Assembly: GCF_030813415.1 (NCBI RefSeq)
Contig: NZ_JAUSUF010000013.1
Span: forward strand, 1-64,000
Origin: Eubacterium multiforme
GTDB lineage: Bacteria; Bacillota; Clostridia; Clostridiales; Clostridiaceae
Direction of reading: 5' to 3'
DNA: 64,000 bases
Program-made: the position numbers and the translations under genes
Notes under the pieces: generated by a model
The model's input: the letters and a program-made list of their open reading frames with translations, nothing else
Databases searched by the model: none
Told to the model about the DNA's origin: nothing
Part shown: positions 1 to 7,240 of the stretch, piece by piece
How the letters are laid out: each line of letters starts with the position of its first letter
Position numbering within the stretch: position 1 is the stretch's first letter

Positions 1-159
1 TTCCTCCTCATTATCTAAACACACATATATATAATTTAATTTTTTCATTTTTATTAAAATTAAAAGGTTTTGAAATTTTTATTTCTTTTCCCTTTGACAG
101 TTATTATTATATAATAGTAATTATCCGTTGTAAAGTCTTTTACAGAAATTTTTTAAATA
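1..159 (-). promoter_or_regulatory. Promoter and leader of a reverse rubrerythrin copy lying off the left edge
   Basis: These bases are identical to 1756-1914, the leader and promoter of the rubrerythrin gene at 1206-1748. By that alignment the start codon of the missing gene lies about 8 bases beyond position 1. On the minus strand the -35 is TTTACA (129-134) and the -10 is TATAAT (106-111), with a 17-base spacer. The ribosome binding site GAGGAGGAA sits at the very edge. Identity stops abruptly at base 160. That the gene itself is present outside the window is inference. Confidence 0.8.
101..120. promoter_or_regulatory. 20-bp palindrome over the -10 element (candidate PerR-type operator)
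   Basis: The sequence TTATTATTATATAATAGTAA is an inverted repeat with one mismatched pair and covers the -10 of the rubrerythrin promoter, a repressor-like position. In Clostridium acetobutylicum the reverse rubrerythrins are controlled by the peroxide regulator PerR. The site is AT-rich and palindromic like PerR boxes but does not match the 7-1-7 consensus exactly, so naming PerR is inference. Confidence 0.45.
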
Positions 160-298
160 TAATTAATATTAAATCTATTACCATTTTTAAATACACTGTT
201 TATTATTTTTCTAATGTATATTTTTGTTAAATAACAAAACAATGCCAAATTTTCAAATTATATATTATGACAATTGTATAATAATACAACAAAAAAAA

Positions 299-320
299 GA
301 CTATAGATTAATCTATAGTC
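299..320 (-). terminator. Terminator of zinc-ribbon copy 1
   Basis: A perfect 22-bp palindrome, GACTATAG-ATTAAT-CTATAGTC, is flanked by an A tract on the plus strand, which gives a U tract in the minus transcript. It lies just downstream of the stop codon at 339. Confidence 0.8.
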
Positions 321-338
321 TTTTTCCCTTAACAGAAA

Positions 339-491
339 TTATCTGTTGTTTCTTTGTTGCTTTCTTGCTCTTCTGCAGTCTGGGCATCTTACTGGTTCGT
401 TATCGAATCCTTTTTCTTTGTAGAATGCTTGTTCTCCTTCTGAGAAGATGAATTCCTTACCGCAATCTTTACATACTATTGTTTTATCCAT
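339..491 (-). CDS. Zinc-ribbon miniprotein, copy 1
   Basis: This is a 50-residue protein. Two CxxC knuckles are visible, CKDC at residues 7-10 and CPDC at residues 36-39, with a basic RRARKQQRNNR tail. It matches the small probable zinc-ribbon family (zf-trcl type) found widely in clostridia; its function is unknown, and metal binding is inferred from the four cysteines. An AGGAGG ribosome binding site sits 8 bases before ATG. The protein is identical to the copy at 748-900, and part of the upstream region is also conserved, so the two arose by duplication. Position among peroxide-stress genes suggests a stress role, which is inference. Confidence 0.85.
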   Translation of the reverse strand: MDKTIVCKDCGKEFIFSEGEQAFYKEKGFDNEPVRCPDCRRARKQQRNNR

Positions 492-525
492 TCTAATTCC
501 TCCTGTTTAAAGACTTAATTAAAAC

Positions 526-556
526 TTATAAATTCTCTAAAAGGAGAAAGTTATAA
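526..556. promoter_or_regulatory. Conserved leader hairpin upstream of zinc-ribbon copy 1
   Basis: TTATAA-A-TTCTC and GAGAA-AG-TTATAA form an inverted repeat about 35 bases upstream of the start codon. The same element recurs at 935-965 upstream of the second copy. It could be an operator or an RNA hairpin. In the minus transcript it contains CTCC, which could pair with the Shine-Dalgarno sequence. Not tested. Confidence 0.4.
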
Positions 557-708
557 CCTAATTCATTCTTTAATCATTATTTGTATTTGTATTTCTACTT
601 CTTTAATCTTAACAAATTAATTACTTTAAATCAAGTTTTTTTAAAAATTAAAGATTTTTTAGTTCAATTAAAAATTCTATTATTTTTATAATAAAATATA
701 AAAATAGA

Positions 709-734
709 GAGTTCGTAGAAATCTCTACAAACTC
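709..734 (-). terminator. Terminator of zinc-ribbon copy 2
   Basis: GAGTTCGTAGA pairs with TCTACAAACTC with one mismatch. The minus transcript then runs into a U-rich tract. It lies 14 bases past the stop codon. Confidence 0.65.
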
Positions 735-747
735 CCATATTTATAAA

Positions 748-900
748 CTATCTGTTATTTCTTTGTTGCTTTCTTGCTCTTCTGCAATCTGGGCATCTTA
801 CTGGTTCGTTATCGAATCCTTTTTCTTTGTAGAATGCTTGTTCTCCTTCTGAGAAGATGAATTCCTTACCGCAATCTTTACATACTATTGTTTTATCCAT
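748..900 (-). CDS. Zinc-ribbon miniprotein, copy 2
   Basis: This 50-residue protein has the same sequence as copy 1 at 339-491 and carries the same two CxxC pairs. The nucleotide sequences differ at only a few positions, including the stop codon (TAG here, TAA in copy 1). It has the same AGGAGG ribosome binding site and about 80 bases of similar leader. Two closely spaced full copies with separate terminators suggest a recent tandem duplication that is still expressed from its own promoter. The function is not known. Confidence 0.85.
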   Translation of the reverse strand: MDKTIVCKDCGKEFIFSEGEQAFYKEKGFDNEPVRCPDCRRARKQQRNNR

Positions 901-934
901 TCTAATTCCTCCTGTTTAAAGACTTAAGTTAAAC

Positions 935-965
935 TTATAAATTCTCTAAAAGGAGAAAGTTATAA
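935..965. promoter_or_regulatory. Conserved leader hairpin upstream of zinc-ribbon copy 2
   Basis: This is the second instance of the TTATAA...TTATAA inverted repeat described at 526-556, at the same distance from the start codon. The surrounding leader diverges more than the repeat itself. Confidence 0.4.
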
Positions 966-1157
966 TCTAATTTATTCTTTAAAAATATTCTTTGTATCTC
1001 TACTCTATTAACCTTAACATAGTAATATAAAATATGCAAGAACTTTTTTACTACCTACTTTTACTATGATAATGTAATCATATTTAATTAATAAAAATTT
1101 AGTTTCTAAAATATTAATTAAAATACTTAGTTAAATGAAAATTTATATAAAAAATAA

Positions 1158-1179
1158 GTCTTAGAAAAATTTCTAAGAC
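1158..1179 (-). terminator. Terminator of reverse rubrerythrin 1
   Basis: GTCTTAGAAA-AA-TTTCTAAGAC is a perfect 10-bp stem followed by a U-rich stretch on the minus strand. Confidence 0.8.
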
Positions 1180-1205
1180 CTATTAATTAATCTATTTTTA
1201 TGATT

Positions 1206-1748
1206 TTAAGCGAAATATCTATCTAATAATCCTTTGAATGCTTGACCATGTCTTGCTTCATCTTTACACATTTCATGTACTGTGTCATGAATTGCATCTA
1301 AGTTTAATTGTTTAGCTAATGTTGCTAAATCTTTCTTTCCTTGGCAAGCTCCAAATTCTGCATCTACTCTTGCTTTTAAGTTTTTCTTAGTGTCAGCTTC
1401 TAAAACTTCTCCTAATAACTCTGCAAATTTAGCTGCATGTTCTGCTTCTTCAAATGCTGCTCTCTTATATGTTTCTGCTACTTCTGGGAATCCTTCTCTG
1501 TCTGCTTGTCTTGACATTGCAAGATACATTCCTACTTCTGTACATTCCCCTACAAAGTTTGCTCTTAATCCTTCTATTACTCTTTCATCAACGCCTTTTG
1601 CTACTCCGATTCTATGCTCGTCAGCCCAAGCCATTTCTCCCTTTTGTTCTACAAATTTATCTGCTCCTACTCCACATACTGGGCACTTTTCTGGTGCAGC
1701 TTCTCCTTCATAAACATATCCACATACTTGACATACAAATTTTTTCAT
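1206..1748 (-). CDS. Reverse rubrerythrin (NADH-dependent peroxidase type), copy 1
   Basis: This 180-residue protein reduces H2O2 (and O2) in anaerobes, with electrons from NADH-linked rubredoxin reductase systems. A rubredoxin-like domain with CxxC pairs (CQVC, CPVC) comes first, at about residues 1-35, followed by a ferritin-like diiron four-helix domain with EE/H motifs ([15 protein letters not shown]). That is the domain order of reverse rubrerythrin, opposite to classical Rbr. An in-frame ATG six codons upstream exists, but the ribosome binding site GAGGAGGAA is placed for the ATG at 1748. It is a paralogue of 2333-2878. A leader of about 100 bases precedes the gene. Confidence 0.93.
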   Translation of the reverse strand: MKKFVCQVCGYVYEGEAAPEKCPVCGVGADKFVEQKGEMAWADEHRIGVAKGVDERVIEGLRANFVGECTEVGMYLAMSRQADREGFPEVAETYKRAAFEEAEHAAKFAELLGEVLEADTKKNLKARVDAEFGACQGKKDLATLAKQLNLDAIHDTVHEMCKDEARHGQAFKGLLDRYFA

Positions 1749-1860
1749 AATTTTCTTCCTCCTCATTATCTAAACACACATATATATAATTTAATTTTTT
1801 CATTTTTATTAAAATTAAAAGGTTTTGAAATTTTTATTTCTTTTCCCTTTGACAGTTATT

Positions 1861-1889
1861 ATTATATAATAGTAATTATCCGTTGTAAA
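1861..1889 (-). promoter_or_regulatory. Promoter of reverse rubrerythrin 1 with palindromic operator
   Basis: On the minus strand the -35 is TTTACA (1884-1889), the spacer is 17 bases and the -10 is TATAAT (1861-1866). The palindrome TTATTATTATATAATAGTAA at 1856-1875 covers the -10. It is identical to the element at 101-134. A PerR-like repressor is the likely reader (inference). Confidence 0.7.
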
Positions 1890-1914
1890 GTCTTTTACAG
1901 AAATTTTTTAAATA

Positions 1915-2260
1915 AAACTATATTCTAATTAAATATTCAAAAAATTTTATGAATAATTTGTTTCTTAAAAGATTTTTTTCTCAATAATTTAATTATATCT
2001 TTTATAAAAATAAATTGCTACTTAATTAACAAACAAAAGAAAAAGTTATCTATTCGTTAATAATTTTTCACTTTTAAAATGCAAATAATAATTTCCTCAT
2101 TTATAGAAATTACAAATAAAATTTTAATTAATATACTTTATAAAAAAATTTATGTTTAGTTACTATTGATTTTAAATAGCCTCTTAGTCCCACTTAATTC
2201 CTTATTAAGATGATCTTAAAGTTCAATCTATCAATATTAATTTAAAACACAAACTACAAA
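1915..2260. other. Intergenic AT-rich region
   Basis: About 350 bases between the promoter of rubrerythrin 1 and the terminator of rubrerythrin 2. No ORF with a ribosome binding site, no RNA gene and no clear repeat was seen. Confidence 0.6.
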
Positions 2261-2301
2261 AAAATAGAACTAGAAAATTTTAAATTTTCTAGTTCTATTT
2301 T
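2261..2301 (-). terminator. Terminator of reverse rubrerythrin 2
   Basis: A perfect 20-bp inverted repeat with a single central base, of the form AAAATAGAACTAGAAAATTT and its complement. A and T tracts flank both sides, so it could work in either direction. Confidence 0.8.
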
Positions 2302-2332
2302 TATTTATATATTTTAAGGGGTAGTGTGCTAA

Positions 2333-2878
2333 TTATTTTTCAAAATATCTATCCAATAATCCTTTGAATGCTTGACCATGTCTTGCTTCATCTTTACACA
2401 TTTCATGTACTGTGTCATGAATTGCATCTAAGTTTAATTGTTTAGTTAATGTTGCAAGTTCTTTCTTTCCTTTGCAAGCACCAAATTCTGCTGCTACTCT
2501 TGCTTCTAAATTTTTCTTAGTGTCAGCTTCTAAAACTTCTCCTAATAATTCTGCAAATTTAGCTGCATGTTCTGCTTCTTCAAAGGCTGCTCTTCTATAC
2601 ATTTCTCCAACTTCTGCATATCCTTCTCTATAAGCTTGTCTTGACATTGCAAGATACATTCCTACTTCTGTACATTCTCCAGTAAAGTTAGCTCTTAATC
2701 CTTCTATTACTCTTTCATCAACGCCTTTAGCTACTCCAATCCTGTGTTCATCTGCCCAAGCCATCTCTGCATCTTCTTCTACAAATTTGCATTTTGGTGC
2801 TCCACAAACTGGACATTTTTCAGGTGGTTCTTCTCCTTCAAAAACATATCCACATACTGTACACATAAATCTCTTCAT
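2333..2878 (-). CDS. Reverse rubrerythrin (NADH-dependent peroxidase type), copy 2
   Basis: This 181-residue paralogue of the protein at 1206-1748 has the same order: an N-terminal rubredoxin-like domain (CTVC, CPVC) and a C-terminal diiron domain. The ferritin-like part is almost identical to copy 1 at both protein and DNA level, whereas the rubredoxin-like segment differs ([16 protein letters not shown] against [16 protein letters not shown]) and gains a fifth cysteine. The ribosome binding site AGGAGG lies before ATG 2878. Its leader is unrelated to that of copy 1, so the two may respond to different signals. C. acetobutylicum also carries such a pair. Confidence 0.93.
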   Translation of the reverse strand: MKRFMCTVCGYVFEGEEPPEKCPVCGAPKCKFVEEDAEMAWADEHRIGVAKGVDERVIEGLRANFTGECTEVGMYLAMSRQAYREGYAEVGEMYRRAAFEEAEHAAKFAELLGEVLEADTKKNLEARVAAEFGACKGKKELATLTKQLNLDAIHDTVHEMCKDEARHGQAFKGLLDRYFEK

Positions 2879-3321
2879 AACTAATTCCTCCTTAAGTCAT
2901 CTTATAACTTTTAATTTAATATTTTAAGTTTAAATTTACCATCTAGGGCTTGTTTAGTTATATTTCATAGCTATAAAATCAACAAATTTAAGCTTATCTT
3001 TTATTATTTTTATTCTTTTGTATTTTAAATAATTTTTCTTTTGTATAACATACTTTTATTTACATAATTTATCTTCTGTATATTATCTTTTTTATCTCTT
3101 GTTAATTAATATATTTATCTTTTGATACTCTTTAAGAGGCCTCTATATTTATATATAATACACTTAAATTTTTATAATAAAAGGTCTTTTAATCACATTT
3201 TACTCTTTGTTTAACCATAATTAAAATATAGTATTCTTTGTTAATATATATTCATATTACTTTTGCCTTTAACTTACTAGTTTTCTATTGTTATATCCAC
3301 TTTAAAATATATTTTTATTAT
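2879..3321. other. Intergenic AT-rich region
   Basis: About 440 bases holding only the ribosome binding site of the rubrerythrin at 2333-2878 and presumably its promoter. No convincing ORF, hairpin or RNA was seen. Confidence 0.6.
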
Positions 3322-4275
3322 TTATTCATTATATAATTCCATTATTTTTTTGCATTCTTTTATTATTTCATCTTTTATTTTCTTAGGTTCTAAAACCTCA
3401 GCAGAACTTCCCATTTCCATTATCCATTTAATTACATCAGTTTTCCCTTCAATAATTCCATTATAAATTAAATAACCTTTATCGTTATAATCTTCTATTT
3501 TTTCATGAACTACCCACTTATGCTCTTTAAAACATTTTGCATATGGATAATATATTTTCAGCTTTATATTTATTTTTTCTCTATCACTGTATATTCCTAT
3601 TCTACTATTTAAATACTCTTTAACATCAAAATTTCCTTTATTAAAGGTGTCATCTAATTTTTCCAATTTCTGAATTCTCACAAGTTTAAAATTTCTAATT
3701 TCTTTTCTAAATTCACAATAAGCAAGCATATAATTTGCTCCTTGATATAGATATATTGCATATGGACAAACTATTCTTGTCATACATACATCACTTAAAT
3801 TTGAATATACTATTTTTAGCTTATTAGAATTTACTATACATTCATTTATAACAAACCATTTTTCTTTTAAATTTTCATTATATTTATTTTTTCTCTTAAC
3901 TTGAGCAGTAGCATTTTCATTCCAGAACCAATTATTGCTTACTTTTTTATAATTAGATAAAACTTTTATAATACCAGAATTAAATTCTCCTTTAAGTGGA
4001 AATGTTCCAACTTGTATGCAATTAATTGCAAGTTCCAATGCTCTTATTTCATTATCAGTTAAATTGGCATTAAATGGTATATTTCTTTTAATACTATATC
4101 CTCCGTATCTCCCCCTTTCTTCCTGTATCATTATACCCGCCATACAAAGATCATCTTTATATCTACTTATTTGTCTTATATCAACTTCTAATTCTTCTGC
4201 AATTTCTTTTCTAGTCATTTTTTCCCTGCTTTTAAGGAGCATTAACATATTTAAAGCATTATTTACCTTACCCAA
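3322..4275 (-). CDS. YafY-type transcriptional regulator with HTH and WYL domains
   Basis: This 317-residue protein has an N-terminal winged HTH (about residues 5-60, with MTRKEIAEELEVDIRQISRY). The middle and C-terminal part contain the WYL-type segment around YMLAYCEFRKEIRNFKLVRI. WYL domains sense ligands or nucleic acid in many bacterial regulators. It starts with TTG, 9 bases after GGAGGGA. It has no close partner gene, being followed by a gap of 440 bases and preceded by the terminator of the sulfur operon, so its target is unknown. Confidence 0.85.
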   Translation of the reverse strand: MGKVNNALNMLMLLKSREKMTRKEIAEELEVDIRQISRYKDDLCMAGIMIQEERGRYGGYSIKRNIPFNANLTDNEIRALELAINCIQVGTFPLKGEFNSGIIKVLSNYKKVSNNWFWNENATAQVKRKNKYNENLKEKWFVINECIVNSNKLKIVYSNLSDVCMTRIVCPYAIYLYQGANYMLAYCEFRKEIRNFKLVRIQKLEKLDDTFNKGNFDVKEYLNSRIGIYSDREKINIKLKIYYPYAKCFKEHKWVVHEKIEDYNDKGYLIYNGIIEGKTDVIKWIMEMGSSAEVLEPKKIKDEIIKECKKIMELYNE

Positions 4276-4344
4276 TAGTATTTCCCTCCTCTAATTTTTA
4301 ATTTTAATTACTAAATTATTAGTTGATAGCGCATTTCAAAATAA

Positions 4345-4378
4345 AAGTGGGATTTTGCCCCCTAGCAAAATCCCACTT
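4345..4378 (-). terminator. Terminator of the sulfur module
   Basis: AAGTGGGATTTTGC pairs with GCAAAATCCCACTT over 14 bp with a CCCCTA loop. The minus transcript continues into TTTTATTTT. It ends the unit whose last gene is at 4568. Confidence 0.85.
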
Positions 4379-4567
4379 AAAATAATTCCTAACTTTTGTC
4401 TTTATGATAATAGTTATACTATTAATTTACCACCTATTTTTGAGAAAACTTTTAATAAATTATGACAAAAGTAATTATTTGAATACCTTAATAATACACT
4501 TTAATGGTGACATATAAATGTAACAATATTATTTTGTATCTTATTAACTAATACTGTGTTATCATAT

Positions 4568-5341
4568 TTAAAAAATGTTATATATATTTAAAAGCACAAT
4601 CAATATTAATACTGAATTGAATATTTTTAAAATATTTTTTTCTGAAATTGTCTTATTAAGTCTATATCCTATAAAGCCTCCCAAAACACCACCTATAAGC
4701 ATTACAGGAAGAACACTTAAATTGTAACTTGAAAATCCTGTTGTACAAGCTATAGATAATATTTTAGCTCCTTGTGAAAATAATATAACTATAATTGAAT
4801 TTCTAGCTGCATCTCTTGCTTCCATATTGAAAAATATAGTAAATATGGCTACATTTATTGGTCCTCCACCTATACCTAAAAAAGCTGCTATAGCTCCAAG
4901 TATTACTCCAAGTATAAGTATTACAAAGCTACTTTTTAAGTTATACTTTTTGAATTTATCAGATTTATTCATATATAAAAATACAAATAACAATAAAATT
5001 ATAAGCATTATACTTTGAATATTCATAATCAAAGTTTTATTTGGAACTTTTAAGACTAAAACTTTAAGTAACTTTTGTCCAACAATTCCTCCAAGTATTG
5101 ATCCACCAGCTATTATAGTTGTCCTTTTTATATCTATCTTATCTTTTTTCATTAATTGTTTTCCTATAGATACAATAGACATTATAAATATTGTTGATGA
5201 TGATAGTAAATTAACTGTTGGAAGAGAAAAACTTGATACCGCATCTAAAACGGGTTTTATTATAACTCCTCCTCCAATTCCAGCAGCAGCTCCAATTGTA
5301 GTTGCCACTATTGCTACTAAGAAATATATTATTATATTCAT
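4568..5341 (-). CDS. TauE/SafE (YfcA)-family membrane permease
   Basis: About 257 residues with about eight hydrophobic segments in two homologous halves; the glycine-rich signatures GAAAGIGGGVIIKP near the N-terminus and AAFLGIGGGPINVA in the middle are typical of the family. Members are thought to move sulfite, sulfonates or other organosulfur anions across the membrane. The ATG at 5341 has an AGGTG ribosome binding site; a GTG three codons upstream is possible. It lies 25 bases after the DsrE-like gene and belongs with the upstream sulfur genes, so export of sulfite or a related anion is a reasonable inference. Confidence 0.85.
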   Translation of the reverse strand: MNIIIYFLVAIVATTIGAAAGIGGGVIIKPVLDAVSSFSLPTVNLLSSSTIFIMSIVSIGKQLMKKDKIDIKRTTIIAGGSILGGIVGQKLLKVLVLKVPNKTLIMNIQSIMLIILLLFVFLYMNKSDKFKKYNLKSSFVILILGVILGAIAAFLGIGGGPINVAIFTIFFNMEARDAARNSIIVILFSQGAKILSIACTTGFSSYNLSVLPVMLIGGVLGGFIGYRLNKTISEKNILKIFNSVLILIVLLNIYNIF

Positions 5342-5366
5342 AGCATTCACCTAACTTATCCATTCT

Positions 5367-5705
5367 CTAAGGTTTTACATAAGCATATCCCTCATTTTGT
5401 TTCTTTATAAGTTCCATAACTCCAGCTGGAACTACTTTTACAAAATCACAAAGTTCATCTTTATTTATTTTCATCTTATTTAATGAATTATTACAAGCTG
5501 CAAAAACAACTCCTTTATTTGATAATTCACTAATTTCATCATAAAATCCAAGATCCTTTGAAACATTTTCTTTCAAATTAACTATTGGAGCTCCATGAAC
5601 TAAAAGTTCAATAATTAAATCTTCTTTTTGTTTTAAAAGATTTACTATATTACCTAAAGCTAAATCCCATTTTTCTTTTTCATCTACATGTAATATAACT
5701 TTCAT
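5367..5705 (-). CDS. DsrE-like sulfur-relay family protein
   Basis: This 112-residue alpha/beta protein with an N-terminal MKVILHVDEKEKWDLAL resembles small DsrE/DsrF-like proteins. A single cysteine (in FAACNNS, residue 71) sits where sulfur carriers of this fold hold their persulfide cysteine. A role passing sulfane sulfur between the rhodanese protein at 7241-8950 and a target is inferred from context. It is the first gene after an internal terminator and has its own promoter-like sequence. Confidence 0.75.
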   Translation of the reverse strand: MKVILHVDEKEKWDLALGNIVNLLKQKEDLIIELLVHGAPIVNLKENVSKDLGFYDEISELSNKGVVFAACNNSLNKMKINKDELCDFVKVVPAGVMELIKKQNEGYAYVKP

Positions 5706-5732
5706 TTTTATCCTCTCCTTTTTTATACTTAC

Positions 5733-5760
5733 ATAATAACAACTTAAAATGTAATGACAA
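5733..5760 (-). promoter_or_regulatory. Possible promoter of the DsrE-TauE pair
   Basis: On the minus strand, TTGTCA (5755-5760), a 16-base spacer and TATTAT (5733-5738). It would allow the last two sulfur genes to be transcribed separately. Confidence 0.45.
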
Positions 5761-5835
5761 TTTCAAAACTTTGAATAATATATAAACTTAACTATTAATA
5801 TTTTATATTTACTCTTAACTTTACTTATATAAAAA

Positions 5836-5867
5836 AAGTAAGCTATCTTAAATTAAATAGCTTACTT
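5836..5867 (-). terminator. Internal terminator after the YeeE/YedE gene
   Basis: AAGTAAGCTAT pairs with ATAGCTTACTT over 11 bp with a 10-base loop, and a seven-T run follows in the minus direction. It splits the sulfur module into two parts. Confidence 0.8.
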
Positions 5868-5875
5868 CTTATTTA

Positions 5876-7138
5876 TTAGACTGTTATTTTTAATTTTTTA
5901 ACTAATTTAACACCTATAATTCCACCTAAAGTTAATGAAGGTAAGAATACCCAACCTGATAGTGACATATTACTTATTCCTGAGTATAATGCTCCAACAT
6001 TACAACCTAATGCAATTCTTGCTCCATATCCCATTAATAATCCACCAATTATATAATATATAACATCTTTTAATTTAAAGTTCTTCTTAAAATTAAAGTG
6101 TCCTGCAAGTAATGGTGAAATTAAAGCACCAACTAGTATACCCATATTTCTCATTGAACCTGGATCATTAAAGAATCCACCTCTAACTGTATCCATTTGA
6201 CCTTGGAACCATCCCCAAGTAGAAACATCAACTATTCCAAGAGCACCATAAAACCATGAAGCCCAATGAGCAAATACTGCTGTAACCCCCCAGCTTGTAC
6301 CAGTTACTACTATTATAGAAATAAACATTATCATTAATAATACTGCACCAGTATAATATGACCATCTTCTAACAAAAAATTTATGATATGTTTCTTTACT
6401 AAAGAACTTATATTCCTTTGGTTCTTTTAAATCTTCTTCCCATTTTTCATATTTTAATGGTTCATATTCATTTTTTCTTTTTCTCATACTTTCATATTTC
6501 TTAGCTATTATGTATATAATTAAAAAGCCTAACAATGATAAAAGTATTGTTCCAATATAACCAAATACATCTGGTAAATAAACTTGTGCATGTACTTTAA
6601 AGAATACACTTTCTTTCCACCAAGGCATATCATGTGCACCCCAAAGTGCTCCTGTACAGAAGAAGAATAAAACTATAAGACCTCTTCCTTCTCCTTCACC
6701 TGCATCAGTTAATGTTCCTGAAGCACAACCTCCACCAAACATCATACCAATACCAAATAATATTCCACCAAGAACTGTAGCTATGTTTGCAGGTTCTACA
6801 TAATCAGAACCTGGTATTATTGCTGCACCTGCAGCTGCTTTATATGCAACTTGTGCTCCATTTATGTATGCTCCATAGTGAATAGCAGCTGTTGCTATTA
6901 ATGTTATTGCAAATAAAAACATTAAAGCTTTTGTTAAACTACTATCTCCAGTATTATATATTCTTCTTATTCCTCCAGCAAAACCAAATCTTGATCTTTG
7001 AAGTATATATCCAATTGACAATCCTATTAACAATTGAAATGTTAACATATTATTTTTTGAAAATTGGAAAATTGCAAGTGCTATCATAGCAAATAATAAT
7101 ATAAATCCTGATACAACTTGTTTCTTATTCATATTCAT
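5876..7138 (-). CDS. YeeE/YedE-family sulfur-compound importer
   Basis: This 420-residue membrane protein has about 10-12 hydrophobic segments. Two YeeE/YedE repeats are marked by cysteine-containing glycine motifs: GIGMMFGGGCASGTLTDAG near residue 130 and GYGARIALGCNVGALYSG near residue 370. In thiosulfate importers of this family (TsuA) such cysteines relay thiosulfate through the channel. Thiosulfate or another sulfane-sulfur species is the likely substrate; selenium transport is the alternative. It starts 102 bases after the CoA-disulfide reductase gene. Confidence 0.88.
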   Translation of the reverse strand: MNMNKKQVVSGFILLFAMIALAIFQFSKNNMLTFQLLIGLSIGYILQRSRFGFAGGIRRIYNTGDSSLTKALMFLFAITLIATAAIHYGAYINGAQVAYKAAAGAAIIPGSDYVEPANIATVLGGILFGIGMMFGGGCASGTLTDAGEGEGRGLIVLFFFCTGALWGAHDMPWWKESVFFKVHAQVYLPDVFGYIGTILLSLLGFLIIYIIAKKYESMRKRKNEYEPLKYEKWEEDLKEPKEYKFFSKETYHKFFVRRWSYYTGAVLLMIMFISIIVVTGTSWGVTAVFAHWASWFYGALGIVDVSTWGWFQGQMDTVRGGFFNDPGSMRNMGILVGALISPLLAGHFNFKKNFKLKDVIYYIIGGLLMGYGARIALGCNVGALYSGISNMSLSGWVFLPSLTLGGIIGVKLVKKLKITV

Positions 7139-7174
7139 ATGTATAATTCCTCTCTTTATTAAATTTTAAAATTT

Positions 7175-7209
7175 ATATTAAGGAAACTTATCTTTTGCCT
7201 CCTTAATAT
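7175..7209 (-). terminator. Weak terminator-like hairpin between reductase and importer
   Basis: ATATTAAGGA pairs with TCCTTAATAT over 10 bp with a 15-base loop, followed by AAATTTTAAAATTT. It may be a partial terminator or a processing site. Confidence 0.4.
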
Positions 7210-7240
7210 AATTTATATATTCATTAATAATAGATAACTT

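Noticed and set aside
224-451. 75-residue plus-strand ORF over the first zinc-ribbon gene
   Set aside because: It lies opposite a conserved CxxC protein and its start has no Shine-Dalgarno sequence.
1390-1750. Plus-strand ORFs opposite the rubrerythrin gene
   Set aside because: They are antisense shadows of a well-supported coding frame, have no ribosome binding site and have biased composition.
1-4300. Transposon or prophage origin of the duplicated left block
   Set aside because: No transposase, integrase, terminal inverted repeats or target-site duplication were found; tandem duplication suffices.
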